Positions 40,427-51,995 of a stretch of DNA of 64,000 nucleotides are shown in pieces. Below the pieces are notes generated by a model. The model searched no databases. It worked only from the letters and a program-made list of their open reading frames with translations, and was not told the origin of the DNA. Both the position numbers and the translations under genes were made by a program. Positions within the stretch are counted from its first letter, which is position 1; every line of letters starts with the position of its first letter. This DNA is from Petrolisthes cinctipes (Eukaryota > Arthropoda > Malacostraca > Decapoda > Porcellanidae). The stretch is taken from contig JAWQEG010002462.1 of NCBI GenBank assembly GCA_033782935.1, positions 148,501-212,500 on the forward strand, in the 5' to 3' direction.

Positions 40427-40711
40427 CATCCACAATCAAATATCCACCAACACTTTCCTTCCATCGTACAAATAAATCAGTATCATATCAAAATATAATC
40501 ATACAACAACACCTTACGTCAACTCAACCCCCTCAATTATTATTATTATGAGGTGCTGCAAAGTCATACACGTGTTGTTCTTTATTACCAAGATATTTAT
40601 TATTATTATTATTATTATGAGGTGCTGCAAAATTATATACATGTTGTTCTTTATTACCAAGATATTTACTACGATGGAAGGAAAGTGTCGGTGGATATTT
40701 AATTGTGGCTG
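40427..40711. mobile_element. MITE (CAGCCACAATC family), copy 2, with internal duplication
   Basis: Same terminal repeats as 1318-1530 (left end slightly diverged, CATCCACAATC; TA only at the right). 285 bp, because a 72-bp internal segment (ttattattatgaggtgctgc.. to accaagatattta) is duplicated. Confidence 0.85.
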
Positions 40712-40725
40712 TACATTTGAGCTTC

Positions 40726-40938
40726 TTGATTCCTTCAAAGTCTGCCAGGAAACAACAGGGCCAAGAGTGAGAAAAACAACAATGGTGTCCTGTTGTTTTT
40801 GTTTGGAATAGTTTTAAGGGGGAAGTTTTGTGTTGGTAAATCTGGAACCACTGAATCCTCCAAACTATTCCAAGCAACAGAACACCATTATTTTTGCTCT
40901 TCTGGTCCTGTTTCCTGACATACTTTGGAGGAATCATG
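40726..40938. repeat. Foldback hairpin, about 75-bp arms
   Basis: ttgattccttcaaagtctgc..caggaaac.. pairs with ..gtttcctgacatactttgga at 40910-40935. Arms are imperfect with a ~55-bp loop. Possibly a MITE; no clear target duplication. Confidence 0.65.
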
Positions 40939-40971
40939 GCACTCCAATGTAACAAAAAAGAATTACCACCT

Positions 40972-41250
40972 TAAGGGGGTGCGGGAATAGGGGACAGGCT
41001 TGTGGGGGGAACTGGGGAGGTGCGGGAGTAGGGGGACAGGCTTGTGGGGGGACTGGGGGAGGGTGCGGGAATAGGGGGACAGGCTTGGGGTGGGTAGAAA
41101 GCCTGTCCCCTATTCCCGCACCCCCCCAAGCCTGTCCCATATTCCCGCACCCCCCCCCGACCCCCCCAAGCCTGTCCCATATTCCCGCACCCCCCCCAAG
41201 CCTGCACCCCCCTAACCCCCCCACTCCTGCACCCCCCCCCCCCCCCCACA
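40972..41250. repeat. G-rich/C-rich foldback minisatellite, third locus
   Basis: ggggtgcgggaataggggac-type units to about 41095, then the complementary orientation to 41250, ending in a C run. Confidence 0.88.
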
Positions 41251-41401
41251 GGTATAAAATTATCATTGATGTTATCATTATATTTCTGTGTATAATAATA
41301 ACATCAACAATTTATATTTGAACCCAACACCATAACAGGTATAAAATAATTAATATATTTTCCTGGTGGTGGAAATATAAAACATAGATAATTATAGGTG
41401 T

Positions 41402-42015
41402 TCTCTTTCTCTTTTCTTGTTGTGTGTGTTCTCTTCTCTCGTTAGTTGTGTGTGTTCTCTTCTCTCGTTAGTTGTGTGTGTGTTCTCTTCTCTCGTTAGT
41501 TGTGTGTTCTCTCTTCTCCTCTCGTTGTGTGTGTGTTCTCTCTTCTCTAGTTGTGTGTGTGTTCTCTCTCTCTTTTCTCTCGTTGTGTGTTCTCTCTCCT
41601 CTCCTTGTGTGTGTGTTCTCTTTTCTCTCATTGGTTGTGTGTGTTCTCTCTTCTCCTCTCGTAGTGTGGGTTCTCTCTTCTCCTCTCGTTGTGTGGGTTC
41701 TCTCTTCTCCTCTCGTTGTGTGTGTTCTCTCTTCTCCTCTCGTTGGTTGAGTGTTCTCTCTTCTCTCGTTTGTTGTGTGCGTGTTCTCTCTCTCTTCTCT
41801 CGTTGGTTGTGTGTTCTCTCTCTTCTCTGTTCCCTCTCCTCTCTCGTTGGTTGTGTGTGTTCTCTCTTCTTCTTCTCTCGTTGTGTGCGTGTTCTCTCTC
41901 TCTCTTCTCTCGTTGGTTGTGTGTTCTCTCTTTTGTTGGTTGTGTGTTCTCTCTTTCTCTCGTTGGTTGTGTGTTCTTTCTCCTCTCGTTGTTGTGCCCT
42001 CTCTTCTTTTGTTCT
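41402..42015. repeat. Pyrimidine/GT minisatellite (tgttctctcttctcctctcg type)
   Basis: About 600 bp of irregular ~25-35-bp units of TCTCTT/TTGTGTGTG. Open frames on both strands are artefacts. Confidence 0.93.
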
Positions 42016-42077
42016 CCTCTCACCTGTAAAGCAGTGATGATATTAACATTTAAACCTTTTGTAGTGAGTGCACATAT

Positions 42078-42590
42078 CTAAATCCAATTAAAGGGAGAGT
42101 CCCGTAGTTTTTAAAAAATTTGAGGGCCCTTACTGGAGCTCTATGAATGCTCCAAAATACAGTCAATTCTCATTTTACACTGGGATGATGTATGTGAAAT
42201 AGTGTGTGTGTAATGAATGTATGTACTGCAAACACTTATTGTACACTATATTAAACACCCATAATACCAGTGTACTGTACAATGAGGGTTTTCTATACAC
42301 AGTTTCATTACACACATTACATTACACACCCAATATACAAGTGTAAAATGAGAGTTAACTGTAGCTAAATCCAATTAATGGGAGAGTCCCGTAGTTTAAA
42401 AAAAATTAATGGTCCCTTACTGGAGCTCTATAAATCTTCCAAAATAATCCAGGCCACAGAACCCTTCAGTATTTCTAATAGGGAATCTGTCTGTTGCCCG
42501 GAGTAGTTTGGAGAATTCATAGAGCACCAGTAAGGACTCTCAAATTTCTTTTAAAACTACTGGAGAGAGTCTCTTGGTGAATTGAAAGGC
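42078..42590. repeat. Foldback element with two direct and one inverted copy of a ~90-bp module
   Basis: The module aaatccaattaaagggagag..ttactggagctctatgaat occurs at 42078-42160 and 42365-42445, and inverted (attcatagagcaccagtaag..) at 42515-42590. (GTGT)-type spacer between. No gene. Confidence 0.7.
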
Positions 42591-42637
42591 TACTGATTCC
42601 TCCTACCTGTGCTACTAAACAGATGCATTCATTGGTA

Positions 42638-42850
42638 CAGCCACAATCAAATATCCACCAACACTTTCCTTCCATCGTAATAAATATCTTGGTAATGAAG
42701 AACAACACGTGTATGATTTTGCAGCACCTCATAATAATAATTGAGGGGGTTGAGTTGACGTAAGGGGTTGTTGTATGATTATATTTTGATATGATACTAA
42801 TTTATTTGTACGATGGAAGGAAAGCGTCGGTGGATATTTGATTGTGGCTG
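42638..42850. mobile_element. 213-bp MITE (CAGCCACAATC family), copy 3, inverted
   Basis: CAGCCACAATC..GATTGTGGCTG, flanked by TA at both ends. Interior is the reverse complement of copy 1. Confidence 0.9.
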
Positions 42851-43634
42851 TACAGTACACTCACCATTCTTGCATTATGAGGTAGTCAGTACACTTGTGA
42901 AGTTCATGGGAGGTAGTAGTAGTAGTAGTAGTAGTCTATCCTCCTCTATCCAAAACTGCTAAAACTTGGAAAATCCAATGTAGTGTGTGAAAATCCATCC
43001 TGAAAAACTATATACATATTAGTACAGCACTGTTACATGTTAAACTTCAGTCACCTGGGCAATACCTCACCCCTCACACAACACATAGTGACGTGGTATA
43101 AATAAGGTGTGAGTCATCTAGTGGGACAGAAGAGAAGCTACGGTACCAACATCACCACCACGAAGCTCCACTGTCTCATCTAGTGTGTGTGTGTGTGTGT
43201 AACTCCTCTTATCTCCTGATAGTGACATGTATAAATAAGGTGTGGATCATCTAGTGTGTGTGTGTGTGTTTGTCAACTGTATAGTGTCGTGTATAAATAA
43301 GGTGTGGGTCATCTAGTGGAACAGAAGAGAAGTTATGGTACCAACAACATCACCACGAAGCTCCACTGTCTCATCTGGTGTGACACACAATAATCTCAGG
43401 GCCTCACAAGAGTCACGGGCTATTGACACCCTACAGCCCCGAGGTTGAGGTATAGAAAAAAAAAATAAATAAATAAACATGTATGAAATGGAGTAGCCTC
43501 AATAAACTAGCACATGAAGTGAACTTTGTTTTCTCAAGAATTATAGTTAATTTCAATACAAGGGTGGTTCCAATACTTTTTTTGTTTTGTCTGTACTCAT
43601 ACTTCATTACCCGATACTCACTTTGTAATGTTTA
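42851..43634. other. No gene recognised; ~100-bp direct repeats
   Basis: The phrase gtataaataaggtgtg..tcatctagtg..ggtaccaacatcaccaccac recurs at about 43090-43190, in part at 43228-43258, and at 43288-43385, with (GT)n between. A poly(A)/(AAAT)n run is at 43457-43480. The TATA-like tataaataag lies inside the repeat. Confidence 0.6.
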
Positions 43635-43901
43635 ATGATGTTGTTGTTGATGTTCTCCCAGGACAGAATGGCCTCCACAGACCCCTGGTACACTCTGGTG
43701 AAAAAACAAATTAAAATAAAGGAGGGGCTGTATGTCCCTATGTGTCTGTATGTCACTATATACCTGGACTACCAAAGCACATCCCAGGGAAATGGGACCA
43801 CAGCTTACTGGACCAGGGAGTCTAGATGTCCCTATATGTCTGGGTTACTGAAGCACATCTCCCTGGCTGTCGGAGGCCCCCAGACTCCCTGTAATGTTTA
43901 A
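43635..43901 (+). other. 88-codon open frame, unrecognised
   Basis: The frame begins MMLLLMFSQDRMASTDPWYT. A splice-acceptor-like pyrimidine stretch, tgttctcccag, precedes gacagaatggcc. Its two halves are partly repeats of each other (YVPMCLY../CPYMSGL.., LDYQSTSQ/LLKHISLA). No family recognised. It could be a host exon or a repeat fragment. Confidence 0.15.
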
Positions 43902-43982
43902 TTTTTTATGATAACTGATTAATTACAAATCTGATATTACACTCTTTCCTACTTGCAAATTATGAGTCAGACGAGATTAAAG

Positions 43983-44512
43983 GTTGAAGTTCCTCAAGCT
44001 ATCTGGCCGAACAGCCCCGAGCTCCTGAGGAAGGTCATGGCCTGAACCGTGCTCTCCCACAGTGACCTCAGAGAGTGTATGTTGTGTTGTTGGTGAGTGT
44101 GGTTGTGTGTATTACAGTCTTCAATAATGTGTTTAATAGAATGTATGTTGTGTTGTGTTGTTGGTGAGTGTGGGTGTGTGTATTACAGTCTTCCATAATG
44201 TGTTTAATAGAATGGGGTGTTGTGTTGTGTTGTTGGTGAGTGTGGTTGTGTGTATTACAGTCTTCCATAACATATGTGTTTAATAGAATGGGGTGTTGTG
44301 TTGTGTTGTTGGTGAGTGTGGTTGTGTGTGTTGCAGTCTTCAATAATGTGTTTAATAGAATGGGGTGTTGTTGGTGGGTGTGGTTGTGTGTATTACAGTC
44401 TTCCATAATGTGTTTAATAGAATGGGGTGTTGTGTGAGTGTGTGTATTGCAGTCTTCCATAATAGAATGGGATGTTGTGTTGCATCCCGGACAGACATCT
44501 ACAATGGATTGA
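43983..44512 (-). mobile_element. 5'-truncated LINE 3' end (copy D)
   Basis: Same LINE family as 2903-5811: the tail at 43983 (ttgaagttcctcaagc), then the C-terminal region. The zinc-knuckle minisatellite is expanded to six units (about 44110-44470). Truncated near 44512. Confidence 0.82.
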
Positions 44513-44670
44513 AGGTTTTACATAGTACCGTACCAAACAAGTAGTGCACCTCTTTACTATAGTACTGTACCTTATAAAATAAACCACTGAATTGTATATA
44601 TTCAACAGAACATTAACAAAGTCCCTGATAATACTGGTATATACAGTACAGTCTGTCAATGATACAGGTA

Positions 44671-44934
44671 CAGTTGCCAAAAAAGAAATTGCGACAACTA
44701 TTGATAGAACATTAAATATATTAATGTCCATAGTTGTTTGTAGGGATTATAAGTATGTATTACAGAAGGATATGTATATTTCCTTCTGTTATACATACTT
44801 ATAGTACATACAAATACAGAAGGATATGTATATTTCCTTCTGTTACACATACTTATAGTACATACAAATAGTTGTGGATATTACTATGGTTAAAGTTCCA
44901 TCAAGATTTGTCACAAAACCTTTTTTGGCAACTG
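44671..44934. mobile_element. 264-bp TA-flanked MITE with ~60-bp inverted repeats
   Basis: Ends CAGTTGCCAAAAAAG and CTTTTTTGGCAACTG, with similarity continuing about 60 bp inward. TA on both sides. Two internal copies of acagaaggatatgtatattt are themselves palindromic. Confidence 0.85.
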
Positions 44935-44950
44935 TACCACACACTCGTTC

Positions 44951-45103
44951 AGTTACTCACAGTTTTTGCTGGTAGTAAAATATGGAGTAGAAAGCAGGGT
45001 TATGTTACAGCAGATAATATTAGATCAACCTATCACAATCACTTTAAGATAATCAACCCTGCTTACTACTCCACATTTTACCAGCTAAAACTATGAGTAA
45101 CTG
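44951..45103. repeat. Hairpin with ~48-bp arms
   Basis: AGTTACTCACAGTTTTTGCT..CAGGGTT pairs with AACCCTGCTTACTAC..ATGAGTAACT; the loop is about 55 bp. Likely a small foldback element. Confidence 0.78.
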
Positions 45104-45122
45104 AGAGAGGGTGTGTTATGTA

Positions 45123-45600
<478 letters not shown>

Positions 45601-45626
45601 TACATCATTCACAGACTGTACTTGTG

Positions 45627-46433
45627 AAGTTACTAATAGGGATGTACTGCCTGGGGAGTTGAATTTACCGCATGACCAAAAATTCCAGTATCATATGAAA
45701 CATCATAGCTTATTAGTAGTTGTTGTGTTCGCTCAATGTAAAAAAAACACATTACCTTTTGTCTATGGTACCAGTACACTGCTATTATTTTGTCTTTGAA
45801 GTGATAAGTATGCATTGTATGTGAATTATAATGACTGAATTTAGAGGCTTATTTGATTATTTCATTGTTTACGTGGCATAAGAGAGTTATATTATGTGTT
45901 GCTGGCTAGTTGTAAAATAAAGGGGACTGAGGCAGGCAGGCAGGCAGGCAGGCACTACCACAATGTCTCATAATCTAACTGACATCCCAGTTACTTTAAT
46001 AAATGAGACTCGCAATCAATTCCCAAAATAATCCCTCCTTTACAGTTAGTTACAAAATAAAATATACATTCTTCTGCTACTTATTGATAACCATATAATC
46101 CTGAGATAAGATAGCAACAATGTTATAAGCATGACAAATAGTTAACTAGCCAGAAACACATAATAACTCTTATGCCACGTAAACAATGAAATAATCAAAT
46201 AAGCCTCTATAGAAATCAGTCATTATAATTCACATACAATGCATACTTATCACTTAAGACAAAATAATAGTAGTGTACTGGTACCATAGGCGAGAAATGG
46301 AAAGGTAATGTGTTTTTTTTACAGAGTGAACACAACAACTACTACTAAGCTATGATGTTTCATTTGATACTGGAATTTTTGGTCATGCGGTAAATTCAAA
46401 TCCCCAGGCAGTACACCCCTATTAGTAACACTG
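45627..46433. mobile_element. Large foldback element with ~290-bp arms
   Basis: 45627-45918 and 46135-46433 are reverse complements with scattered differences (ends gttactaatagggatgtactg / cagtacacccctattagtaac). The loop of about 215 bp begins with (AGGC)n at 45930-45955. Short frames inside are not recognised. Confidence 0.82.
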
Positions 46434-46440
46434 AAGGCAT

Positions 46441-46513
46441 CTGTTGTTCTTTATTACCAAGATATTTATGACGATGGAAGGAAAATGTCGGTGGATATAT
46501 ATGATTGTGGCTG
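46441..46513. mobile_element. MITE (CAGCCACAATC family), copy 4, right half only
   Basis: attaccaagatatttatgac..gatggaaggaaaatgtcggt..GATTGTGGCTG, followed by TA. The left half is missing. Confidence 0.8.
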
Positions 46514-46515
46514 TA

Positions 46516-46555
46516 CAGTCGGCAGTATAGGTTCGCTTCATTTCCACCTACATAT
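46516..46555. mobile_element. Left fragment of a MITE split by the Gmr1-like element 2
   Basis: CAGTCGGCAGTATAGGTTCG.. matches the end of the MITE at 37980-38191 (inverted). The continuation, gtatgtattagctatag.., lies at 53185 beyond the LTR element. Confidence 0.75.
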
Positions 46556-47743
46556 TGTTACGGACGGAGGGTAGAGATACAGTACAGTACTAGTCACTAG
46601 ACTAGACTTACTCCAAAGTTAGCTATCAACAGAATAAAGTAGCACTGGGTGGCAGGTATCTGACTATTAAAGTTATGAATTATAAGTAAAAGTACAAACC
46701 CAGCCTGTATGAAAGAATGCTAACTCAACCCTAAAGAGACCGTCCATACATATACCCAGATTCGGTTATAATGAATAAAAGATGATAGAGAAACTACTCT
46801 GACTTTCTATAATATATAATGACAATATGAACTAACACAAAGACATACAAGTAACACAGAAAGAATTATAAATGAAATCAGGATTCCCAACTATGACAGA
46901 ACGTGAGACAGAATTCCCAGAATATATAATACACTTACAATAACCACACAACTCACTACCACAGTGCCATCACTTCAATACACAAGGCTCTAGGCACACA
47001 CGTAAGCATAGAATTAGTCTATCAATAATATTGGCACTTCACTAGCATATATGGTAAATAAACATCAATGCATCACACACATGTAATAATATAATAAAAA
47101 AATATCAATACCCAAATATATATACATGTATATAGTAATAATAGTAATAGTAGTAATATTAGTAATATGAGAGTGACCCCTAAGTTACTGTGAGAAGAAA
47201 GTAGAAATAAACAATTATACTTAACAAAAAATACGTCTGCGAGTCTCCTCCCGAATCTCACCACACTCAATGACTTACAAAACACAAGCTAGCTGTCCCA
47301 GTTCCCAAAGATATCTGAAGTAACAAGGCCTAAGCCTCGCCCTTATATACCATCGGCTCGACAAAGAAGAGCTTGCCGGTTTCAACAGAGTTAGGAGCGT
47401 CTCCAAAACCTGTTTGTAACACAGACTTAAACACACTATACTCATATGTTCCCTCCCAATAAACTATGGGAAGTCCCAAGTAATGAAAACGGACACTCAT
47501 CACGCCACTTGCGAGAGAAGGCGAGAGAAAGCGCACGAATCTAGAGAACATAGCTGGTTATGACATACCCGACCTTATGACACCAACACTTAAAGAAAAT
47601 GGAATAATAAGTGAATTAAATTCGCACACAACACATCCGGGTGGGGGCCTCTGCCGCCACACTCACAACCACATCCACAGTCACTGTCAAAAATAGATAG
47701 CAACACTTATAAATCAATAATAATAATTCCGACACACGTAACA
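46556..47743 (-). repeat. 3' LTR of Gmr1-like element 2
   Basis: 1188 bp. On the minus strand a TATA-like TATATAAGGGC lies near 47338-47348. Preceded on the minus strand by a GGTGGGGGCG purine tract (47744-47755). Confidence 0.88.
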
Positions 47744-47835
47744 CGCCCCCACCAAAGAAAGAGTTTTCCTCTGGAAAATTCGTTCTTGGGTTTACAAAAG
47801 TTATGTACAACATGCAAAAATCAAAAATAAAACAT

Positions 47836-48082
47836 TTAACTTCTAGATAGACAATCGGCTATCACATTATCAACACCTCTTATATGACGTACATCTAGGT
47901 GATACTGTTGGAGAAACAAACTCCAACGGGTAAGCCTTTGGTTCTTGGCCCCCAAACTGTTCAAATACTTCAGAGGGTGGTGGTCAGTGTACACCCTAAG
48001 TATTGGTCCAAATGCAGGTACATACACAGCAAAGTGTTGCAGGGCGAGGATCAGGGCTAGGAGTTCCTTCTCTATAACCTGA
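47836..48082 (-). pseudogene. RNase H C-terminal remnant of element 2
   Basis: YTDHHPLKYLNSLGAKNQRL (catalytic Asp of TDH) and VDNVIADCLSRS (last Asp), preceded by EKELLALILALQH-like text. It follows a deletion that removes RT motifs and the first RNase H Asp, and is in another frame from the upstream ORF. Confidence 0.82.
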
Positions 48083-50050
48083 TGTCACAGGGGAACTCCA
48101 AGCACTTGCACACGGTGTTATCAAGTTGTGGTCCAACATATACTTCAGCTCCTTCCGCAGCACTTCAATATGGCGTGGACTAACTCGGTAGGGCGGCAGC
48201 TTAACTGGCGTAGCCACGCCCACGTCCACGTCGTGTTGAGTCCAGTCAGTCCTCCCAGGAACACTGGCGAACATCTTGCCATAGGTTGACATCAACTTCC
48301 ACAGCTGCGCCACTTGCTCGGGAGGTAAATGCGACACCTTGTCCCGTAGAGTAGTCTCTGCTTCCTCATTGTCCACCCAATTACACTCTTGAAATTCACA
48401 AGTAACCTCTGCCACATCATCATCATCTTCTTCCACAGCCACAGCCACAACATGCTGTGTCGTCACTGGAGTCTTCAAAGGGCGGTAGTACGGCTTTAAC
48501 ATATTCACATGGCACAACTGATGAGACCTCCGCCGGTCGGGCGTCTTCACAAGATAGTCAGTCTCACCCAGCCTCTTCTCTACCACGTACGGACCTTGAA
48601 ACTTGGCAGCCAGGGGTTGACCTTGAAGTGGCAGTAGCACCAACACTTCATCACCAACTTGGAACTCCCTCCATCTGGCCTTCCGATCATACCACTGTTT
48701 CATTTTCCCTTGGGCTTCCTCGAGGTTCTTCTTCGCCTCTTCTCTAGTGTCACACAGACGGGTCTTGAACTCCAGGACGTATTGTAGAAGGTTCTTGCTA
48801 GTGTCGACGTCACTACTCCATGCCTCCTTGACGATGCTCAAAGGACCTCTGACATGGTGTGCGAAGACAAGCTCATTCGGAGAGAAACCCAGGCTCTCCT
48901 GCGGTACTTCCCTCGTTGCAAACAGTAGGAAAGGAACACCCTTGTCCCAATCCTTGGTGTGTTCCAAGCAGTATTTCCGCATCATATTCTTCAGGGTCTG
49001 GTGGTATCTCTCCAAGGCACCCTGGGACTCTGGATGGTAAGCACTGCTTCTAACATGTTTAACTCCCAACTCTTCCAAAGTCTGCTGGAACAGGTTAGAC
49101 AAAAAATTAGAACCCCTATCAGACTGTATCTCATTAGGTAACCCAAACTTAGTACAAAATCCTAACAATGCTTTCACAACAGCCTTAGCATTCATAGTTC
49201 TGAGGGGAATTGCCTCAGGGTACCTAGTACAAGGGTCTAATAAAGTAAGAAGGTATTGAAATCCGGTAGAAGTGGTAGGAAGTGGACCCACTATGTCTAT
49301 AATTAACTTTGAGAAAGGTGGTCCAATAGCAGGGATGGGAATTAGGGGAGACTTAGATGGTTTCTGGTTAGGCCATCCCACAACCTGGCATGTGTGACAA
49401 CTCCTCACATGCTGGTACACATCAGCCCTCATGGCAGGCCAGTAAAATTCTGCCCTTAGCCGTTCAAGGGTTTTCTTCACTCCTAAGTGGGCAGCAAAGG
49501 GAATATCATGAGCTAGCCTAATTAGTTCCTGCCTGCACACACTCGGCACAACTAACTGGTGTACATCCCTCAATCCCTCATCTACACTAGTATGAGGAGG
49601 TTTCCACCTCCTGTACAAAACTCCATCCTTCTCATATAAACATGAACCCTTTTCTTCCCCCATATTTTCAACTGCCAGGCTCCTTAACTCTTGGATACCT
49701 AGGTCACTACCTTGCAAATCCTTAAATCTATCAACATCTACACACTCCAGAGACAGCTGCTCACTAGAGGCATCTGAAAAAAGATTAGTTAGAGAAGGAT
49801 CGTCCGGTGATTCTCCATCACCATCAACGTCCTCCACTGGTGGGTCGGAAGGAGTTACAACTGCCTCGGCTGCTTCCACACGCCGGCTCTCCTCCACCCT
49901 TGACATCGATCGGGTCACGGCACATACAGGGAAGTTCATCTGGTCCTCTTCCTCCACAACTTCGGCAGGTACAGGATCCTTGGTCATAACTGGGGCACTC
50001 ACTTCCTCACCCCTAACCAAATCATTCCCAAGTATTAGATCCACATTAGA
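48083..50050 (-). pseudogene. Pol of element 2: protease end, integrase, RT start
   Basis: Reads on from gag after an in-frame TAG (50051-50053). It begins with the second protease motif (DLILGNDLV). Integrase: H-x-H..C-x2-C finger (AHLGVKKTLERLRAEFYWP; SCHTCQ), core LIIDIVGP, QSDRGSNFLSN and GALERYHQTL (D, D, E), then KFQGPYVVEKR (GPY). An acidic linker leads into the RT start (VKLPPYRVSP; ITPCASAWSSPV). At about 48083 the sequence jumps to RNase H; by comparison with the array pol about 0.9 kb is missing. Cannot be functional. Confidence 0.88.
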
Positions 50051-51853
50051 CTAGGGCAATGACTCCACCAATCCAACCTGTGCCGTCCCGTTAAATAAAT
50101 TACAACTCACCCTACACTCCACCAAAGGAACCGTCAGGGAGCCTCCTACTCCCCTGAGCAAAACAAAGTCCTTGGACCTCACCTCAACATGTTTCGGTCT
50201 TACCCACAGAGTAATTGTAGAACCAGTGTCTCGGAGTATCTTAACAGGATGCTGGGATTCCCCCAGCTTGACCAACCCATCAGAACGATACGGAGCGTAA
50301 CAATCCTCAGCCGCAGCATCCGTAGATACCGACTGGACAACAGCTCCTGTAACATCAGACATGGGAACAGCATCCGCTGCACCCTTCCCTCCTTCTGAAA
50401 GAACTCTATCTTTAGAAGTGGGCAAAACAGAGTTATCCCTACTATCCTTTCGGGGCTTAGAAACTGTGACAATAGCCCTGTCACAAGAAACAAAATTGGT
50501 TGGCCTAACAACTCCTGCCTTTCTCCAACATCGGTCTACAGTATGCCCTGTTTTGTGGCAATAATTATTTGTGAAAGTTCGTGTCCAAGGTTTGTGTGGA
50601 GTGCGTGTAGGTGTTTGTGCATGTGAGATACCCGGAGGACTGGGACTAGTGACATGAGTGCTTTTAGAATTCGGGGAGACATCGCTATCATAGGTTTTAT
50701 TATTGGTGGTTGGAGGGGGTCTATTTTGGCCTTTGTCTTTGGCTTTAAACTGCTTCCTGACTAAAACGTATTCATCAGCATAAACTGCAGCTTCCTCAGC
50801 TGTCTTTACTCTCTTATCACATATAAACATCTGCAAATCTGGCTCCATCTGGCTCAGAAATTGCTCCAACTTAACCAACTCCTCCAACCTACAATAATTA
50901 CCTTCTACTCTCTCACTTCTTATCCATGCTAGAAATAGGTCACTCTGATATTTCATAAATTCAGTCCATGTCTCATTAGGACGTTTCTTACTATTACGGT
51001 ACTTCTGTCTGTAAGTTTCTGGTCTTAATTCATACGTCCTTAGTACTGCAGACTTTAACGTTTCATAATCCAAAGATTCCTGAAAACTGAGAGCATCAAA
51101 TGCTCTTAAAGCTTTACCACAAAATACTGACTGTGCTAGCGTTGACCATCGTTCCTTCGGCCACCCACTACCCTCTGCTATTTTCTCAAACCTCTGGAAA
51201 AATTCAGCAACATGGTCCTCATCAAACTTAGGAACCAACCTGTGCTGTTCTGATGACCCTCCCGACACAACCGGTCGTCGTGGCTCATGGTCCACTTTAT
51301 GTTTCTCCAACTCCAATTCCAGTCTCTTTTGTTCGAATTCTAACTTCTTTTGCTCTCTCTCAGACTCTAATCTCATTTGCTCTCTCTCAAACTCCAACTG
51401 AGCTCTCCTTTCCTCACTCTCAGACTCTAATCTCCTTTGCTCTCCCTCAGACTCTAACCTCCTTTGCTCTCTCTCAAGCTGTAATTGTAGCATACGGAAC
51501 TCATGGTCACGTGCAGCTTGGTCATTCCCAAATTGTTTATTCGGAATCACAGTGGTTTCAAGCAAATCAGAATGTGCAGACCAGTCACTTACGACAGAAA
51601 CATTATCCTTCCTCTCAACAAAATCATACAAATCAGTGCCGCATAGATGGTGGCAAATCAGGTTAGCTAGTGGAAATGCGTTGGAACTTTCAAAGGCAAG
51701 TTCCAACTTCTGTGCAACAAGTAATAATTCCTCTCTCCTTAGTGCTCTTACTCTCTCGGGATTAGGACTTGATTTAATAAAATCTGCAGCATCCTGCTCA
51801 GAAGTGAGATGAAGTGGAGCCCACTTTTCACTAGCCACACCCTGAGTCTCCAT
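50051..51853 (-). CDS. Gag and protease start of element 2 (SCAN-like capsid)
   Basis: 600 codons, ending at a TAG inside the protease. About residues 125-200 are an Arg/Glu/Ser-rich repeat (QRRLESEGEQRRLESESEER), a probable coiled coil. About 210-375 is a capsid region clearly of the SCAN type (HVAEFFQRFEKIAEGSGWP; AVLRTYELRPETYRQKYR; LEQFLSQMEPDLQMFI). A retro-knuckle follows (YCHKTGHTVDRCW) in which the first Cys position is Asn. Then protease with KILRDTGSTITLW (DTG). So gag and protease share one frame. The TAG is probably a mutation. Confidence 0.85.
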   Translation of the reverse strand: METQGVASEKWAPLHLTSEQDAADFIKSSPNPERVRALRREELLLVAQKLELAFESSNAFPLANLICHHLCGTDLYDFVERKDNVSVVSDWSAHSDLLETTVIPNKQFGNDQAARDHEFRMLQLQLEREQRRLESEGEQRRLESESEERRAQLEFEREQMRLESEREQKKLEFEQKRLELELEKHKVDHEPRRPVVSGGSSEQHRLVPKFDEDHVAEFFQRFEKIAEGSGWPKERWSTLAQSVFCGKALRAFDALSFQESLDYETLKSAVLRTYELRPETYRQKYRNSKKRPNETWTEFMKYQSDLFLAWIRSERVEGNYCRLEELVKLEQFLSQMEPDLQMFICDKRVKTAEEAAVYADEYVLVRKQFKAKDKGQNRPPPTTNNKTYDSDVSPNSKSTHVTSPSPPGISHAQTPTRTPHKPWTRTFTNNYCHKTGHTVDRCWRKAGVVRPTNFVSCDRAIVTVSKPRKDSRDNSVLPTSKDRVLSEGGKGAADAVPMSDVTGAVVQSVSTDAAAEDCYAPYRSDGLVKLGESQHPVKILRDTGSTITLWVRPKHVEVRSKDFVLLRGVGGSLTVPLVECRVSCNLFNGTAQVGLVESLP

Positions 51854-51969
51854 TGCTCACTAACTATTAGGCAAAGTACACAAAAAAATGGAAAAATGCA
51901 ATGCAAGAAAAAAGTTATGCAACAGTAATACAATGATAGTACACAAGTCTCAGTTCAGCAAAAATTGGA

Positions 51970-51987
51970 AATCCTGGCGAGGTCGCC
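51970..51987 (-). other. Primer-binding site of element 2
   Basis: On the minus strand TGGCGACCTCGCCAGGAT begins eight bases after the 5' LTR. TGG start as expected; tRNA not assigned. Confidence 0.65.
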
Positions 51988-51995
51988 AATTTATA

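Noticed and set aside
41417..42081. Long frames rich in Cys/Val/Leu/Ser or Arg/Glu
   Set aside because: Translation of the TCTCTT/GTGTG minisatellite.
43635..43901. Possible host exon
   Set aside because: Acceptor-like sequence is present, but there is no family match and the two halves are diverged repeats of each other; kept only as a low-confidence entry.
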